From the NCBI GenBank assembly GCA_038496445.1, contig JALMLS010000140.1, forward strand, positions 31,546 to 95,545: a stretch of 64,000 bases of DNA. Direction: 5' to 3'. The notes below the pieces were generated by a model. It searched no databases. It was not told where the DNA came from and worked only from the letters and a program-made list of their open reading frames with translations. Below are positions 34,951-46,610 of this stretch, piece by piece. The position numbers and the translations under genes were made by a program. This DNA is from Trichosphaerium sp. ATCC 40318 (taxonomy: Eukaryota; Discosea; Flabellinia; Trichosidae). Every line of letters starts with the position of its first letter. Position 1 is the stretch's first letter.

Positions 34951-37900
34951 ATGGAACAACATTGTTGGTCCCAGGATGAAGTTTCCGAGTGGTTAAAGCT
35001 TATTAACCTTGGTGATGTCGCAAACACGTTTCGGTTGGCTTTTTTTCTTTGAAATGCTTGACTAAGCTTCTAGGGCCCATAAAATCGATGGCGTTAGCCT
35101 CATGACGCTTACAGATGCAGCGTTAAGAGAACGCTTTGACTTTAAACCAAGTTATGATCACGCTCTTTTACATTACTTAATTCGACGGTAGAAATACGTG
35201 CAGAGATTCTTTCTGCCACAGCAGCCTTAAAACTTGAACTGTACTCTAACCAGAGTCTAGTACTGAGACGCCTGGTATCTATTCCTCCATACGCCTATGC
35301 CACTAACTACTACTTAGAAGGGAGACGACGAGGCGCGCAAGTGTGGTTCAGTTAAGATTTTTTGCTTGAAGCTTTTGAATAACGCCTTGTGTAGTTCTCT
35401 TTTTTCCCAATGGAGATTGTTGTTAAAATACTCATGCACGTTGGAGAGAACGATAAAGGTAGTTGTGCATCAGTATGTCACAGATGGCTTGACGCCCATA
35501 AATACCATTTGTGGTATCACGTGCAACTTCGTCCCAAAATCCGGTTGGTGTATGACAAAAGGCTCATTTGGACATCTTATTACTGGTACAAACAAGATCA
35601 CATTAGCACACCTCCATATCATGCGCGTATACTATCATATGATGGTGGTATGTTCTTCTCTTGTATTTTTTTTTCCTCGAAATAATTAACAGCTATTAAG
35701 GAATTAGCCGTCACAAAGTCATGGTAGAGTATGCAACTCTTTTGCTTTGTTGAACTTACAAAAAGTAGTGCGCTATTTAATATTGCCGCAGAGTGCCCAA
35801 ATCTACGGGCAGTGGTATGTTACACTTAAAGTACAATACAAGTAATATTTTGTTATTGTATGTAGAGAATAAGAGGTAGTTATTTTGGAATTGGCGATAG
35901 TTGGTGTTGGAAAGATGTTTTCTCTTGTTGTCCAATTGTATCTTTTGATATCAAATCGCTGTCTAAACCTTATCTCCTATGTGACCAATTAGTGGATATA
36001 CACGAGTCGTATGTTACAAACACCTTAAATAGCACATTCTCATAAGCAAAAAAGGGGCATTTGAACTATTTGAAGCATTTAAAGATTGATGTATCAGAGA
36101 TGAATGGAAAGTTTTTTGATTTGATAGCGCCCAGGTAAGTTGATTGTCATTGCGCATCTTCATTTATGTCATGGAAGAAAAGTAGACAGCCAACGTTGAA
36201 TAAGTATTCACTCTGTCCTTAGGCTTCGTACTTTTATTTTTAAAGTGAAAGAATACTCTCAAAGCTGCTTTAAGATGTCCTTACATCTAACAAATCTGGA
36301 GTCACTAGGATTAGAAGGTAACATCAGAGCTAGAATTAATTGTCCTGTTGATATGAAGTATTCAAAGCTAAGGTAGCAACTACAACTTGTTTCATAATTC
36401 TCATAAATTTCAGGTCTCTAAAAGTGACACAATTCGTGTTCTTAAAGCCTCTACAAATCAGTACACCTTGTTTAACTACTCTCATATTATCTAATTGTCA
36501 TGGAGACTTACAACACGTGCATAAATTATATTTGAAGTTCAGTGGTTTTGTTAACTTAGTTTTTCGAAGGTTTTTAAAGCTATTGAATTCATGAACCATC
36601 TGACTGACCTCAAGATAACAAGTTACCGTGCAACAATAAATATTGTTACACCAACAGTTAAGCGCATCAACGTAATGGGAACAGATGTAAGTACAGCCTA
36701 CCCAACTTAAATATAAGATCTTACTGAACAGGTATCTTTGATTGCGCCGAACGTGGTCAAAGCAAAACTTCGTGGAAGAAAAAGCCTCAGTATTGATAGC
36801 CAAAACCTACAAACTCTTGAAGTATTGTCAAACATTGACAAACTTCATTGTCCTTCCTTACAATTTATGACAATCAAGTATGTTCCTCTAACGTACGATG
36901 CAAAAACCTTTCTTTCTTTCATAAGCTGATTAAGTACCAGTGGATCTTATCCTGGATTGATTGGGTTGAATGTGAGCGAATTACCTAAAATACAAAAAAC
37001 GACACTTCCTGATTTGGAGTACTTACACGTGATCAATCTTGAAGATGATATTTCAGAACTGCTCTCAAAATTACCTCGATTGCGATATCTTAAAATGGCG
37101 CATTTTAAAAACAAGGAGTTTGTGTGCACTAGTTCTACATTGAAAAGCCTTTACCTGGAGTCTATTGTAACAAAAATCTTAAAGTCAATAAGCATTGATT
37201 GTCCCAACCTTGTACGATTGTATTCATTAGCCATATAGCATGTCTTCTCAGACACTCTTGATTCATTTGTTAATGTTTACTTTTTAGGAAGAATTGCATC
37301 TTCACAAGATTGTACGATTAAAGATATCAGATAACACTATTAATATAAAAACACTGGAATTGGATACAGTGAAAAAAGGTGCTATTGATGATATTTGTGG
37401 GCTTTTGTCACGTTTACATCAACTTGAACATCTGACAATACATGACTTATACAATGTCCCAAAAATGACGATAACAAGCACATCCATTCAGACAATAAGT
37501 ACGCTATACAGTATGAGCTTGTAGCAACAAGACTGTCCCTGCTCAAAGAATTACACAAATACTAAAGCGATATCTAGGTATTTCAAACTGTGGAACACAT
37601 GTTAGCTCTAAGCACCTCCAAGAGTTCAGTTTAGAAACACCTTCACTAGATCACTTGCTTTTAAGGAACATGAAAAATTTGACTACAATCACTTGGGGTA
37701 AACAACCAATGACTAAGCTTACTACACTCATCTTGAGCCGCTGTCCAAGTTTACATGACAAGAATTTTACAGCACTTGATGAGAAGAATTGGCCGTTTCC
37801 ATCTATTCAATACCTACGTCTTGATGGTTCATATGTATCAATTGAAGCTCTCAAACTGATCAAACACCATTGTTCACTTTTGAAAAAGGTAACTAACACG

Positions 37901-38142
37901 TGAAATACACGTTTGATAATTCATTTGGAAACTAGGTTGATCTTCGATATTCTACAGTTGGAAGAAGAAAGGATCAACTGCAGGTGTTTACAAGAACACT
38001 TCTTTCAAGGCCCAAGTATAGCTTTGAGAAGGTGCTTATACAAATAGAAGCCCGACAGAGACTACAACATGAGAAGTTCCTTGAGCAAGCTTTGACGAAA
38101 CTTAAAATCAAACTGCCACGTCTACCTTATTTTTCTGAGTAG
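34951..38142 (+). CDS. SAM domain + F-box + leucine-rich-repeat protein
   Basis: Multi-exon forward gene. N terminus is a SAM domain: HCWSQDEVSEWLKLINLGDV, then HKIDGVSLMTLTDAALRERF. An F-box follows at about 35405 (PMEIVVKILMHVGENDKGS, CHRWLDAHKYHLWYHV). Downstream exons to 38142 encode irregular leucine-rich repeats (CPNLRAV, LNYLKHLKIDVSEM, LSKLPRLRYLKMAHF, LTTLILSRCPSLHD). F-box plus LRR defines FBXL-type SCF receptors; the N-terminal SAM is unusual. Splicing between SAM and F-box is uncertain: one reading ends at a TAG after LIRR near 35191, another skips it via a GTTATG donor, so these could be two genes. Ends with TAG at 38140. Confidence 0.75.
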
Positions 38143-38149
38143 TAATACA

Positions 38150-38360
38150 TGTAACCACAAGAAGTATTAAAAGTTCCACCAACACCAATCCCACAACACA
38201 AGAGCCAACAGCATCAATCCCAACAACTACTACAATGACCGAGCCAACTGATAACTCTACCAACACATCTACTTCTCACGGAGGTGTTGTGATGTCGCAG
38301 GTTTGTGCTTTGATAATTGTAGCTACAATATTATTGTACAACATAAAAACTAACAAATAA
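38150..38360 (+). other. orphan Thr/Pro-rich exon with hydrophobic C terminus
   Basis: An open frame without an early ATG reads SSTNTNPTTQEPTASIPT, continues through STNTSTSHGGVV, and ends SQVCALIIVATILLYN and a short polar tail before TAA at 38358-38360. This is a typical mucin-like stalk plus membrane/GPI anchor. It starts right after the stop of the LRR gene, in a different frame. It may be the last exon of an undetected gene, a remnant, or a 41-residue ORF from ATG 38235. Confidence 0.4.
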
Positions 38361-38639
38361 ACATGTAGTATTCTAAAATATTTGTTCAAAAGTTTTCTTA
38401 CATCTCACAATCGTCGCTGGTATTGTTGTCGCTTATCGTCTGAAAAGGAATCTAATCAAGTGCCACCTATAAGGTCCAAACAGTTAACATATCCAGTACT
38501 TCTTATCGTTGTAACCTTTTGGAGAAGAACTGATCTAACAACAATTAAGCACGTGGTTTAACTCCTAACCCAAAAGTAAGGGAAAAATTACTGAAAACGA
38601 ACGAGGATATTTAAGGCAGTAGTGCTGAAGATTTATAAG

Positions 38640-39903
38640 CTTGTATTTGTACGAATACAACAATTAGAACAATCAACGATGAAGCAATGAGATTCTGTTT
38701 TGCTTGAAAGCAATTGATCTTTTCCTATAAAATGAAAATATCAGGAAGAAGCAGTTGTTTCTCGAAGTAACGAGAATATACGTACTTGCTGGCACATTTA
38801 GGTATGAACCCAGGATAGTATGCTCCTTGACCAGGGAGAGGAACTGCAGCAAAGTCAGCTCGGGCGCCTAATATGGTCAAACAACCTCACAGCTTTTTTA
38901 AGATGTTGTTTAACTTGGCCTTACCTCCCATCAAAGCCACTGATGATGACATGCCATTGAAAACGTACAAGAAATCTTCATCAATGCGATTGATTACATA
39001 AGCTGCAGGTTCAATCTCATCACCAATATTCGTAAGTGTTGCAAGGTCTACAGTACAAGGACCTGCGCCCAGACTCGATGTCGGGAATGAAGCTATTCTC
39101 CCTGACTCTCCTCCTGACCCATATACAATATATGATGTACCAGGAGCAATCTCAACTACAATACAATTGTTAGTAGCACGGTAAGTCAAGAAAAACAACT
39201 GTACCATCAGCCAGATTAACGCTTGTTCCACATGACGTTGTACTTGAAATCATACATGTTGAAGTTGAAGAATCAAGGGTGTTGATAATAAAAGTGCTTG
39301 TATCGTGAGTAATAAAAGTTGTTTCATCGATGAAACCACCAGCTACGGTGCTGCCCAAAACGTCATCTATTGTGGTAGAACATACGAGTGTATCATCTTG
39401 CGTTTTAACTTGAAGTTCGCCTGTGAAAACATCCAACAGTAGAATAAAAGATCCATCAACAGCAGGAACTGCATTTAAAAATAAGAACCACTTGAAAGCA
39501 ATGACCTGTCTTGGTTGTTTTTGATCTTCTTTTTGAAAAAAAAATAATTTGAGTGCTTTGAGGAGACAGGCCATAAAGGAAAACTTCGTACACAAATAAG
39601 GGACTGAAGGGTTAGGGTAAGAAAACGTGACCCCAAAAATTTCATCTACAATATATAAAAATTAATACCATCACGTGACAGGTTTATTGAACGTGACTCG
39701 ATTGTGCTTTTGGTGAACTGTTGCTTGGGTATCGAAACCAAAAGATAAGAAGTACCATTGCCAAACATTGTATCTGTTACCCTTACAATTACGCTCGTTG
39801 ATTGAACATCTGGATATATGTGGCCTATTGGCCTTATCTGAGAGGCACAAAGGGTAGCTAGAAGCGCCAACACAAGTAATCTCGCGAAAAGAAGCTCAGG
39901 CAT
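38640..39903 (-). CDS. secreted protein, repeated beta-strand region, possible GPI anchor
   Basis: Reverse-strand gene from ATG 39903 with a clear signal peptide (LLFARLLVLALLATLCASQ). The mature part has repeated Gly/Ser/Thr-rich strands with paired cysteines (SFILLLDVFTGELQV, STCMISSTTSCG, GTSYIVYGSGGESG), suggesting propeller-like blades. Several middle exon borders are uncertain (39480-39640). A final exon near 38640-38720 encodes a hydrophobic run (LIASSLIVLIVVFVQIQ) in one frame, which could be a GPI or membrane anchor, but phase does not settle it. CACGTG lies 6 nt upstream of the ATG. A broken paralogue sits at 41244-41830. Function unknown. Confidence 0.6.
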
Positions 39904-40166
39904 GAAGAACACGTGGGTTTGCACTATTTGTGACTTATCGCAAAAACGCTAAGCACTCAAATATTCGTCCACAGGAATCACATTAAATGCTTCGAGAGAT
40001 ATCGTGTCTACATCGATAAACCTCAAAAGGTAGCCCTTTGATGCATAAAATAAAGTAGAGTAAAAATATTATTAGGCCAACAAACTCTTTTACAGCATTA
40101 CCATCTAGTAGGATTTTGGTAAGGTAGTTTTAGTAAGAGGTTTTGCTTGCTCGTCGTTATGTAATG

Positions 40167-40997
40167 TTAATTTTTAATAATTGGTTCCAATATGCTGAGC
40201 ATTGCAGCCTTATCTCCTTCTGATTCTGTAAATGCTTTATATATTTGGTCATCTGTGAATTCCTCAGGCTTGTATATACCAAGGTGTTCTCTCATACGTT
40301 CTACAATAAACTGACTATCTGATATATTTTTATCTCCAAATAATTCTTGACCAACATTGTACAACTGCATAAAGAAACCTACAAAAGTGAAATTACTACG
40401 TGATGAGGTTCAGCCTTATGTCAATCCAAAGCGCTATTCTTTAAAACATACCGTAGTTAGGAAACATGTCAGCTTTCCGTTCAATAAAATTATATGAGGT
40501 CGAAAGAGGCCATTTCTTTTTAATCATCAAGTACGCGATAATGAATGTAGGCGCACGTGACAAACCAAAATCGCTACCGAATCGAATAGTCAACATTTTT
40601 GTCTATTGATCACGTGATTTATACGATTTATACGCGTACCTTTGTATTAATAAGGGTTTTGGCGCTTTATCTATCTATTTATAAAGTTATGTGGTGTATT
40701 CAAAGTAATACTGCCTTGTACCCACTCTACTGCTTCTTCAAGATGACAGACAACGTCAACATCTTCGTTATCTAATATATTTATAGTAAACTGCTGTAAA
40801 TCGTCCCTTTTTCTCCCATCCAGATCAAACTGCACCATTGTAACAGAAAACAAGCTTATTTGTTAACGTTAATGCTAATTCATAAATTTTATGGTATACC
40901 TCTTTATTTCGTAGATATCAATGGCATCCTCTATCCCACTACGCGAAGAAAGGAATATACTTCGTGGTATGATGGTTTTCACGTGCTGAGAGCGCAT
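40167..40997 (-). CDS. STYX-like dual-specificity pseudophosphatase with UBA-like tail
   Basis: Five exons on the reverse strand. N terminus: IIPRSIFLSSRSGIEDA, then FSVTMVQFDLDGRKRDDLQ and INILDNEDVD, all standard DUSP elements. The active-site loop is assembled across an intron: LLIQS then DFGLSRAPTFIIAYLM. The canonical HCxxGxSR is therefore QSDFGLSR: the His is Gln and the nucleophilic Cys is Ser, while the Arg remains. Such proteins bind phosphotyrosine/threonine substrates without hydrolysis, as STYX does. After the domain comes an acidic, UBA-like helix set (FTDDQIYKAFTESEGDKAAM). Phases agree at every junction; the Ser codon is split AG/C by the intron at about 40637-40570. Confidence 0.8.
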
Positions 40998-41243
40998 GAG
41001 TATCCTGCTGTTGAACAAAAAATAAATATAAGTCAACGAAAAACATGTTCATTTGCTGAAAACAGCTTCTCGCTCTATCCTGTACTATGTTGTCTTCTTT
41101 TCGAAAACAGGATTATTTGATCTTATAATATTTTATCTATTTGCAACAATAAAGAGTCAGTTAAAACTCAGAACCATCAACTTGGGAACAAATACAATAA
41201 GAAAAATATGAGATCTAAAACACTTTTTTTATTGTATTGTACA

Positions 41244-41830
41244 TCACTTATGATCAGTAGTATCATACTTGTGAATCCTTGGTAGTGTATGGTAAGTACC
41301 ACGAGATATATTACAAACCTCATCAAGAACATATTTGTAACTTATTTTAACACTGATAGTACATTCTTTTTCCTGAAATGAAGATGAAGTTAGTGTCAAT
41401 AAGCTAATGATATCAATTTTAGCGTACAATTTCACACGTGTAAGGATCAATTGAGAATATAAGCTCGGTTATCGTTGAGTTATAATATCCAAAGAATAAT
41501 AGTTACCATTACTACCGTACGAGCAACCAATGATTAGACTATCTGATATTGCAGCAATATCTATACAACCATGTAAACAACTTGGTTGTCAAAATATACT
41601 TCCTGAAGATAGATTACTGTCTGTTATTGATTGACTAGTAACACAAGACATTGGTACTGTTAAAGGCGCTAAATTATTTGCCCCCATGATACTACTGTAT
41701 AGTGTATCTCCAACTACCTCCACTGTTACGGCTACAACCTGGCTCAGGCGTGTACCTTTACTTCACGTGCTTGGATCTACGTGTAGCAGGACATAAGTTG
41801 TTTTTACAAATAGTGTATTTGTTGATGGTT
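41244..41830 (-). pseudogene. broken paralogue of the 38.6-39.9 kb secreted protein
   Basis: Reverse-strand fragments resemble that gene: NTLFVKTTYVLLHVDPS, SCVTSQSITDSNLSSG, CLHGCIDIAAISDS, ELIFSIDPYTCEI. There is no signal peptide, a stop precedes the first fragment, and an in-frame TGA interrupts the main exon at 41589-41591 (SIF-stop-QPSCLHGC). Splice sites around 41450-41490 are still recognisable and the last exon ends with TGA at 41244. Resemblance was judged by eye and is moderate. Confidence 0.5.
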
Positions 41831-41881
41831 AATCGATGCTAGTTTATTTAAAACAGGTTTCAATTTACTACAAAAAAAGTC

Positions 41882-42270
41882 TCAACATTTTTGCTCACTA
41901 TCCATGTCCAAATGAAGGCCATGACGTCTAGTGTATATTTCAGGGATAGTATCCGATAGTGCGCGTCTAACTATACTAAGTCTAGATGTAAACAAAGTAG
42001 TGGTATGACAAGGTGGTGCAATAAACTGTTGTTTTTGTTGCTGGATTTTTTTATTGGCTATAAACCTGATTGCAATGTCACAAACAAGATCACCGTTCAA
42101 GTATGGAGGTTCTTCTGCATTGTTACTACATTGTGTTGCTTCAGGTACCTATGTTAAAGATGGAGCTTCAGTTCAAAACAAGGTTCAAAATAAAGAAAAC
42201 AATCACGTGATGAAAGATTAAATCCATGTTGTCTTGATTTTACCATACCGGCAGGTCTATTAGTAACACA
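41882..42270 (-). pseudogene. 3' fragment of the isochorismatase-like hydrolase gene
   Basis: The stretch 42270-42061 (reverse) matches the forward gene at about 63000-63225 almost base for base, including an intron that itself contains TCATCACGTGATTGTTTTCT. The copy starts at the active-site CVTNRPAGMVK, has lost the bases that in the source encode TII and the splice donor GTACG, and so cannot be spliced. After IRF it runs into 60 residues of unrelated frame, ending at 41882. It has no 5' half. Confidence 0.75.
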
Positions 42271-43468
42271 GGTGATGAAAATCCTCCAAAACGCCGCACT
42301 GAGTAGCTATTTTTAATACACTACGCAATTTTTTACATGTCCTTGTTGAAATGTAATGTGTACATACCTATAGAAGGTATTGACAAAAAAGCTTGTGTCT
42401 ACCAACAGACCTCACAAAGACCTTTTCTTAGTAAGCTTGAAACTAAATCGAGTTACATTGTAAAGGCAGTGATTTCAATGAGTTGGAGGACCCAATACTC
42501 GCTATGGTCGTATTGTAAATTGAACCAAATATTTATAAATAAACATTGTTTGCAATTTTGAAACACTACTCAAGATAGGAGTTGCCTGGGAAACAAAATT
42601 ATTCAGATAGCAGTTCACATCTTTTGTATACTTATCACAGCTTCGTCAAAATCTGAAGACTGCACTAGTTACTTGTTTGCTCCAATACCCGACCCGATAT
42701 TTATACCCATTCTTGTTGGTGATTGATGACGTAGCCAAAGATGTATATGTAAGCTATGTCAGGAGACCAGGATACAAAAACCATGAATGTACATTGGTTC
42801 GTAACATTTTGAAAATCAGGTGAGTTTCCTTCGGAATGGAAAAAAAAACTCAAATCCTAAAAGGAACCTAATCCTCATGAAATCACTTAATTTGTTTTTA
42901 TGGTTTTTTAGACGTGAGTCGTTTTATACCACGTGGATACAAAGTAAAACATAGGTAAATCTTCCTGCTTTGTTTTTACCGTCGATGTGAAAAGTGCAGT
43001 TGTGAACTTGTATACAACTTGTGTAGCTTAAAATTGACTTCACCTGTTTGTCGTGGCAGTATCAAGTGTATATTTTATGTCAGTTCGCTTACTGGCTGTT
43101 TGTACAGAAAATCTTTAAAAGGTGTTCTGTTCCGGCAAATATTTGCGAACAAAATAAGTTTGGGTTTTTGGAGCTTTAATGTTCGGAAGCTTGAAAACGC
43201 TGTTTTACGTTGTTAAAAGGTATTTTTCGAAGCGAGATCGAGCGGGAATCTTAGAGGCGAAGGGTATTCACTGATCTCTCACAGTTACTAAAAGTAATCT
43301 CTTTATACGATGGTATAAACAACTTTTAGGCTCAAAACCGAGAGTCCGAAAAATCACGTGAACACTTTAAGTCAGAGAAAGTGAACGCAAAAAAAAATGA
43401 GTTTTCTCACAAACTCACATATTCATTACCCATTCAAAGCGATATAAAAAGATAGAAACAACAAGCAA
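42271..43468. other. long spacer
   Basis: No supported gene. Frames at 42337-42561 (forward, 74 residues) and 43019-43216 (forward) show no family features or splice partners. CACGTG at about 42205, 42930 and 43356. Confidence 0.45.
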
Positions 43469-46400
43469 ATGGCAACAACTGGAGTATTTGTAGTCGTTGT
43501 ACTTTGTATTTTGTCTGTATTTGCAGGACCGATAGAAAGAGACCCAGTACTTTTTCCTACTTCGCTGTAACCTCATCTCTGACTTGTATTTAGACAAGAC
43601 CTCGCATTGTAGAGTGTACTAGATTAGAGTGTTTTGAGGTATCAAACATAGGAACGAAGAGAAACATACAACAGATCCAAACAGTACGTCCATAGAACTC
43701 AAGATGAACCTTAGGACTATCTCTAACTTTTCTTTGTCAGGTATTGACATCTAGCGTTACCTGGCTCGTTGACTACCAAGACATTGGTACTGGATTCAAC
43801 GACCCTATTGACGGCGCTACAAGAAGATCTTTTCTTGAAACTGTACTAATTGACATTGGCAGCGCACTAGCATTGCCCAGCGGAGTATCTTCAGGTGAAC
43901 TTTTTTTGAACTTTCTTTACCAAATTTTTCTTACCTTCGTTTACAGCTGATATCTACATTAACGTCCGGCCTTCACTCAACAATGGTGGAGGGATGCTGG
44001 CAAGTGCAGGAGCGTTTTTCAATCTTGTGACTGGATACCAAACGCCTTTCCCTGTGACTGTTTTTACAACTGGTGTTGATCCCACCTTCGGAACAAACCC
44101 ACATATCAACCTTCAAGTAAACTTTGGAGCTAGTACGTCACCAAAAAAAAAAGTAATACTATCCTTGCTAACAAGTGTGTGTAGACTATTATTACGGAAC
44201 TGGTACTCCAGGAGCAGGACAAACAGATTTCTATTCTGTGATACTGCATGAAATGACTCACGGTATGGGTTTTTTGAGTACCATCGCAGCAGACGGAAGC
44301 AGTAGAACGTCATTGACGGTACGCTAGTTTAACCTAAGGATCGTTCCTAGTTCTTATCATCACACTAGAACTGTCGTACCCTCTTCGATAGGCACATCAC
44401 AGTTGCTTCATCCGGTGCTTCAGTGCTTGATGCAACAGGCGCTTACGCTGTGGCTCAAGGTGCACCAACGTAAGTTACTTTTGTACCAAACAACCCTAAA
44501 TTCTTAACCTTCCCAATAGAGGTGGCCTTGGTCAACTTTTATTTGACTCCGTTGATACAACTGATTGTCCAGGAATCGGAGAGACTCTACCAGTACTGTA
44601 CACGCCGTCTGGGTACCTACCAGGCTCAAGCATGGGTCATCTAGACCAAGTCATCCACACAGATGCTGTAATGAGACCATTTATTTCAGCTACCCAAACA
44701 AGGAGATCCTGGACTGTAGAAGAAGTTTCAATTCTATACAGTACGTATCATTCTGCTAGCTACTTTCAAATAACCGCTTTCAAGCTCTGGGTTGGAGATT
44801 TAGTAATGCGCAAACATGTGGACAGCTCTTTGGAAGTTTTGTACCTACCACACCAGCACCTACTGCCCCTCCTACAACTCTACCTCCAACGCCTTCATAT
44901 GACCCAATACAGCAATGCCTCGAAGCGTTCAATTTGTTTCCAACAGGTACGAAAGTGTTTTTAATGTACTAGCAATGTTCTTACCGTATTTGTAGGTGTT
45001 GATGCCAACTATGATAACATTCCTCCAACAATTGTTCCTTCGTTTCCATTCCCTCCAACATCAGTGGATCCACACTGGCAAGTTTGTGGAAGTAATGATA
45101 CCAACTATTCCGATTGCTGGAATGATCCTGTGGTTACTTCACCAAGCCCATGTTGTAGAGCCTTCACCGCTCAAGGTGCTCCAAATTGGGCTTTTCCAAA
45201 CACATTGTTTCAAACACCTCCACCAGTACACCTAATTCATGTTTGTGTCTTGTTATTAATAATCTTCTTTCAACAGGGTTACTGGATCAGATCACATGGA
45301 GAACCACATGCAAGGTCAATTGAATTCGCAACAGAGTTCAATGTTCCTGAAGGCACGTGCCTTTTTTTTTTTGTATGTCCACCTTATTGGTCTTTCAGAT
45401 TGCGTAAATCCAGTGCTAAGAGGACGCTGCTGGAGAGATGATACGTTCACTGGCGGGAGAATTAACGGAGACGCATTTGACATGACCTGCGTACCATTCG
45501 CCGAAAGAAATTATACAGATATTCCTGAATTCGAGCTCAATACCGCAAACGGACTAGTTGTTGGTCAGAACGAATTACGTGTTTTAATGTACAATGTCAA
45601 CGGAATCCACGGTCTATGGATTGTATGGTCCAATTGTTCATGTGTTCCAATACCACCTACACTGGCTCCTGTAGAACCTACAACTCCAACAGAACCTCCT
45701 TGCTTCACTCCAGCAGTTGGAACTGGAACTGCAGCCGAATGCACAAGCCGAGATGCTACAGTGTCTGCCACAGAAATAGCACGACAAAACTGCAACAAGT
45801 AAGTTGTTCCTGAAATCCGAGGGTCAAAATACTAACTGTGTTATAGTACTTGTACTGATCAAGGCTTTGCGGTATCATCACTTGGCCAATGCGCAATTGT
45901 GGATACCTTTTCTTTGAATCTAGAATGCTGCCCTAATAATGAGGTTACAGAAATAACTGTCAAGTGCAGCTGTTGCTGTGATTGTAGTACGTGTATTCTT
46001 TTTTTTTTAAATTGTAGCATTCTGATACCAGTTAGCGCCTCCTCCAACCACCGAGGCTCCAACTGTGCCACCAACGCCTCCTCCAACAACGATGCCGCCA
46101 ACTGTACAGCCTACACCAGCACCAACACCGCCACCAACACTGCCACCAACACTGCCACCAACATTGTCACCAACAAAACCACCAACCCCAGAACCTACAG
46201 TTGCTCCAACAGCAGTAAGTCCAATGCTTGTTAGTTGACCCTTTGTCTGACTCTGTTTTTAAGCCACGTGGATGTTGCTACTACGAACCTGAAACCGACA
46301 GTTGTGTAGACAACACTTGTAGTAGAGTAGGTGACCTATCAGGATTGCCTCTTGAGTGCTTGAGATTCGAGCATGAAGATCCGCTTTCTGGTATGTTCTA

Positions 46401-46610
46401 ATTTGCATTGTGTAGTAGTTGAATTTTCATCTAGGCGAAAGAATAGTTGATTGCTCTTGTTCCAACAGAGAATACAGAGGACTTTGTGAGGGTCAACTAT
46501 CAATTTTTGGCGCAACATGTTTTGATAATGGATGCCGTGATGAATTAGTTTCTGTTAGACATATTGGTTGTACAGCACATGGAAACACATGTTCTTGCGA
46601 TGTTTGTTAA
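43469..46610 (+). CDS. secreted HExxH zinc metallopeptidase-like protein with Pro/Thr stalk and Cys-rich domains
   Basis: About fourteen exons from ATG 43469, signal peptide (GVFVVVVLCILSVFA). The catalytic motif HEMTHGMGF lies at about 44247-44273, followed ~110 residues later by SSMGHLD, which could be the Met-turn. After the peptidase domain come a Thr/Pro linker (PTAPPTTLPPTPS), a Cys-rich domain with DCVNPVLRGRCW, another linker, a segment with CSCCCDC, a long P/T-rich repeat, and a final domain with 13 Cys ending CSCDVC. HExxHxxG with a third ligand position taken by Gly-Met-Gly-Phe resembles bacterial/protist extracellular peptidases, but the third zinc ligand is unproven. Intron 45353-45398 fits only with a GC donor (GCACGTG) if the canonical TTTCAG acceptor is used. 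Confidence 0.75.
46035..46205 (+). repeat. P/T-rich coding repeat
   Basis: Imperfect tandem repeats of about 15 nt encode PPTLPPTLPPTLSPT and related units within the metallopeptidase gene. This is a low-complexity, probably O-glycosylated extracellular linker. Confidence 0.8.

Noticed and set aside
10096-41591. TGA as a sense codon
   Set aside because: In-frame TGAs are confined to genes with other damage, and TGA ends the SANT-like gene in a plausible basic tail; Trp is written TGG throughout.
42337-42561. 74-residue forward ORF
   Set aside because: Has an ATG but no homologue, splice partner or context; lies in a region of gene debris.
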